60,465 nt of DNA, from NCBI GenBank assembly GCA_016185065.1, contig JACPOL010000002.1, forward strand, positions 1-60,465, read 5' to 3'. This document shows, one piece after another, positions 60,140-60,465 of this stretch. The notes under the pieces are model-generated. The model ran no database searches, had not been told where the DNA came from, and saw only the letters and a list, made by a program, of their open reading frames with translations. How positions within the stretch are numbered: position 1 is the stretch's first letter; every line of letters begins with the position of its first letter. This stretch comes from Chlamydiales bacterium (GTDB lineage Bacteria; Chlamydiota; Chlamydiia; Chlamydiales; Rhabdochlamydiaceae). The position numbers were made by a program, and so were the translations under genes.

Positions 60140-60465
60140 AATAGCTCCATTAAGATAATCCGGCGAAAATCATAAAGGAGGAGAGGGCAAAAAATAAAAC
60201 TAAAAGAAAAGTTTAATTTGCGGAAAAGGAGGGGTTTTTTGTATCGTGTTGGTTCCTTTCGAAAAGCGTAGGCTTTTTAGGGGAAGAATGTGGTCTGTTA
60301 GAGCCGCACAAGATGTTTTGACAATAGAGTAGAAGTGACGTGCAAGCAAAAGAAGCTTGTGCAAAATAGAGCAGTTTTAACTGCTCTAAGCCTGTCAAAG
60401 AATAAGAGTTTTTTTACAGATTAAATTTTTTTTGAGAATTTGATCTTGGTTCAGATTGAATGCTG
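60140..60465. other. Gene-free region upstream of the F-box/LRR operon
   Basis: The bases nearest the operon (60140-60230) are AT-rich and should hold its promoter, which I cannot place exactly. Two structures are visible: a perfect 9-bp hairpin at 60368-60387 (AGAGCAGTT-TT-AACTGCTCT) followed by AT-rich sequence, which may terminate a gene beyond the window, and a looser inverted pair GCACAAG (60307-60313) and CTTGTGC (60356-60362). No coding sequence could be supported. Confidence 0.5.

Noticed and set aside
60368..60387. Hairpin as an intrinsic terminator
   Set aside because: The stem is strong, but the T-run begins about 25 nt later, too far for a classical terminator on the plus strand; kept only as a noted structure.

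Overview
The window (about 48% GC by eye, densely packed, short intergenic gaps) reads as chromosomal DNA of an environmental chlamydia (order Chlamydiales, outside Chlamydiaceae; a Waddlia/Criblamydia/Estrella-like organism is my guess, the genus is not provable here). The support is a fused aroD-aroE gene next to aroB, aroA, aroK and aroC, an arginine/glutamine-type ABC transporter, several outer-membrane autotransporter types, F-box/LRR proteins without signal peptides, a eukaryote-like sterol C-methyltransferase and a eukaryote-like Ste24 CAAX protease, all typical of bacteria living in protist or animal cells.

Layout. 0.1-9.8 kb: secreted cyclophilin, aldo/keto reductase, two secreted GT25 glycosyltransferase paralogues, a GH18 chitinase-like protein without signal peptide, a Bcr/CflA efflux pump, sterol methyltransferase and Ste24 protease. 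9.9-13.8 kb: two tRNA-dihydrouridine synthases around an ABC-F ATPase. 14-20 kb: PATR-type autotransporter, aquaporin, small stress-type proteins (DUF6496, DUF3096), delta-9 desaturase. 20-27 kb: amino-acid ABC transporter operon, an MsbA-like exporter, alanine racemase and an IucA/IucC-like protein. 27-35 kb: inverse autotransporter, alpha/beta hydrolase, HI0933 flavoprotein, DUF1328, secreted carbonic anhydrase, a polytopic membrane protein, O-methyltransferase, small lipoprotein. 35-43 kb: the shikimate genes, with aroDE and aroB starting divergently and overlapping, and two unknown paralogues translationally coupled behind aroDE. 43-46.6 kb: a lipid A/LPS group (PagL-like deacylase, O-antigen ligase-like protein, LicD-like transferase, RDD protein). 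48-53.9 kb: a four-gene overlapping operon joining a two-partner secretion pair (tpsA-tpsB) to an RNA-repair pair (2H phosphoesterase-archease fusion and RtcB). 54-56.3 kb: epimerase and VKOR-like membrane protein. 56.4-60.1 kb: three tandem F-box/LRR genes, probable secreted effectors aimed at host ubiquitination.

The most unusual layer is the repeat content. (i) A 160-bp mobile palindromic element with TA target duplications occurs three times. Two copies sit in frame inside the 5' ends of genes, where element plus TSD adds exactly 54 codons and the reading frame stays open whichever way the element is inserted. Removing it on paper restores a normal signal peptide in one gene and a normal RDD start in the other. 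This resembles the protein-invading palindromic elements of Rickettsia. (ii) A clover-like palindrome with GGAGTGCG arms sits at three convergent gene junctions. (iii) A 280-bp nested double palindrome and a set of hairpins built from locus-specific short words (GTGGAC, GGGCACG, GGCAGGAT) fill several other gaps. (iv) A 75-bp structured repeat occurs twice with a compensatory change in its apical stem. (v) A 165-bp imperfect palindrome provides the Shine-Dalgarno and start-codon context of a hydrolase gene. I found no tRNA, rRNA, CRISPR array or transposase gene.
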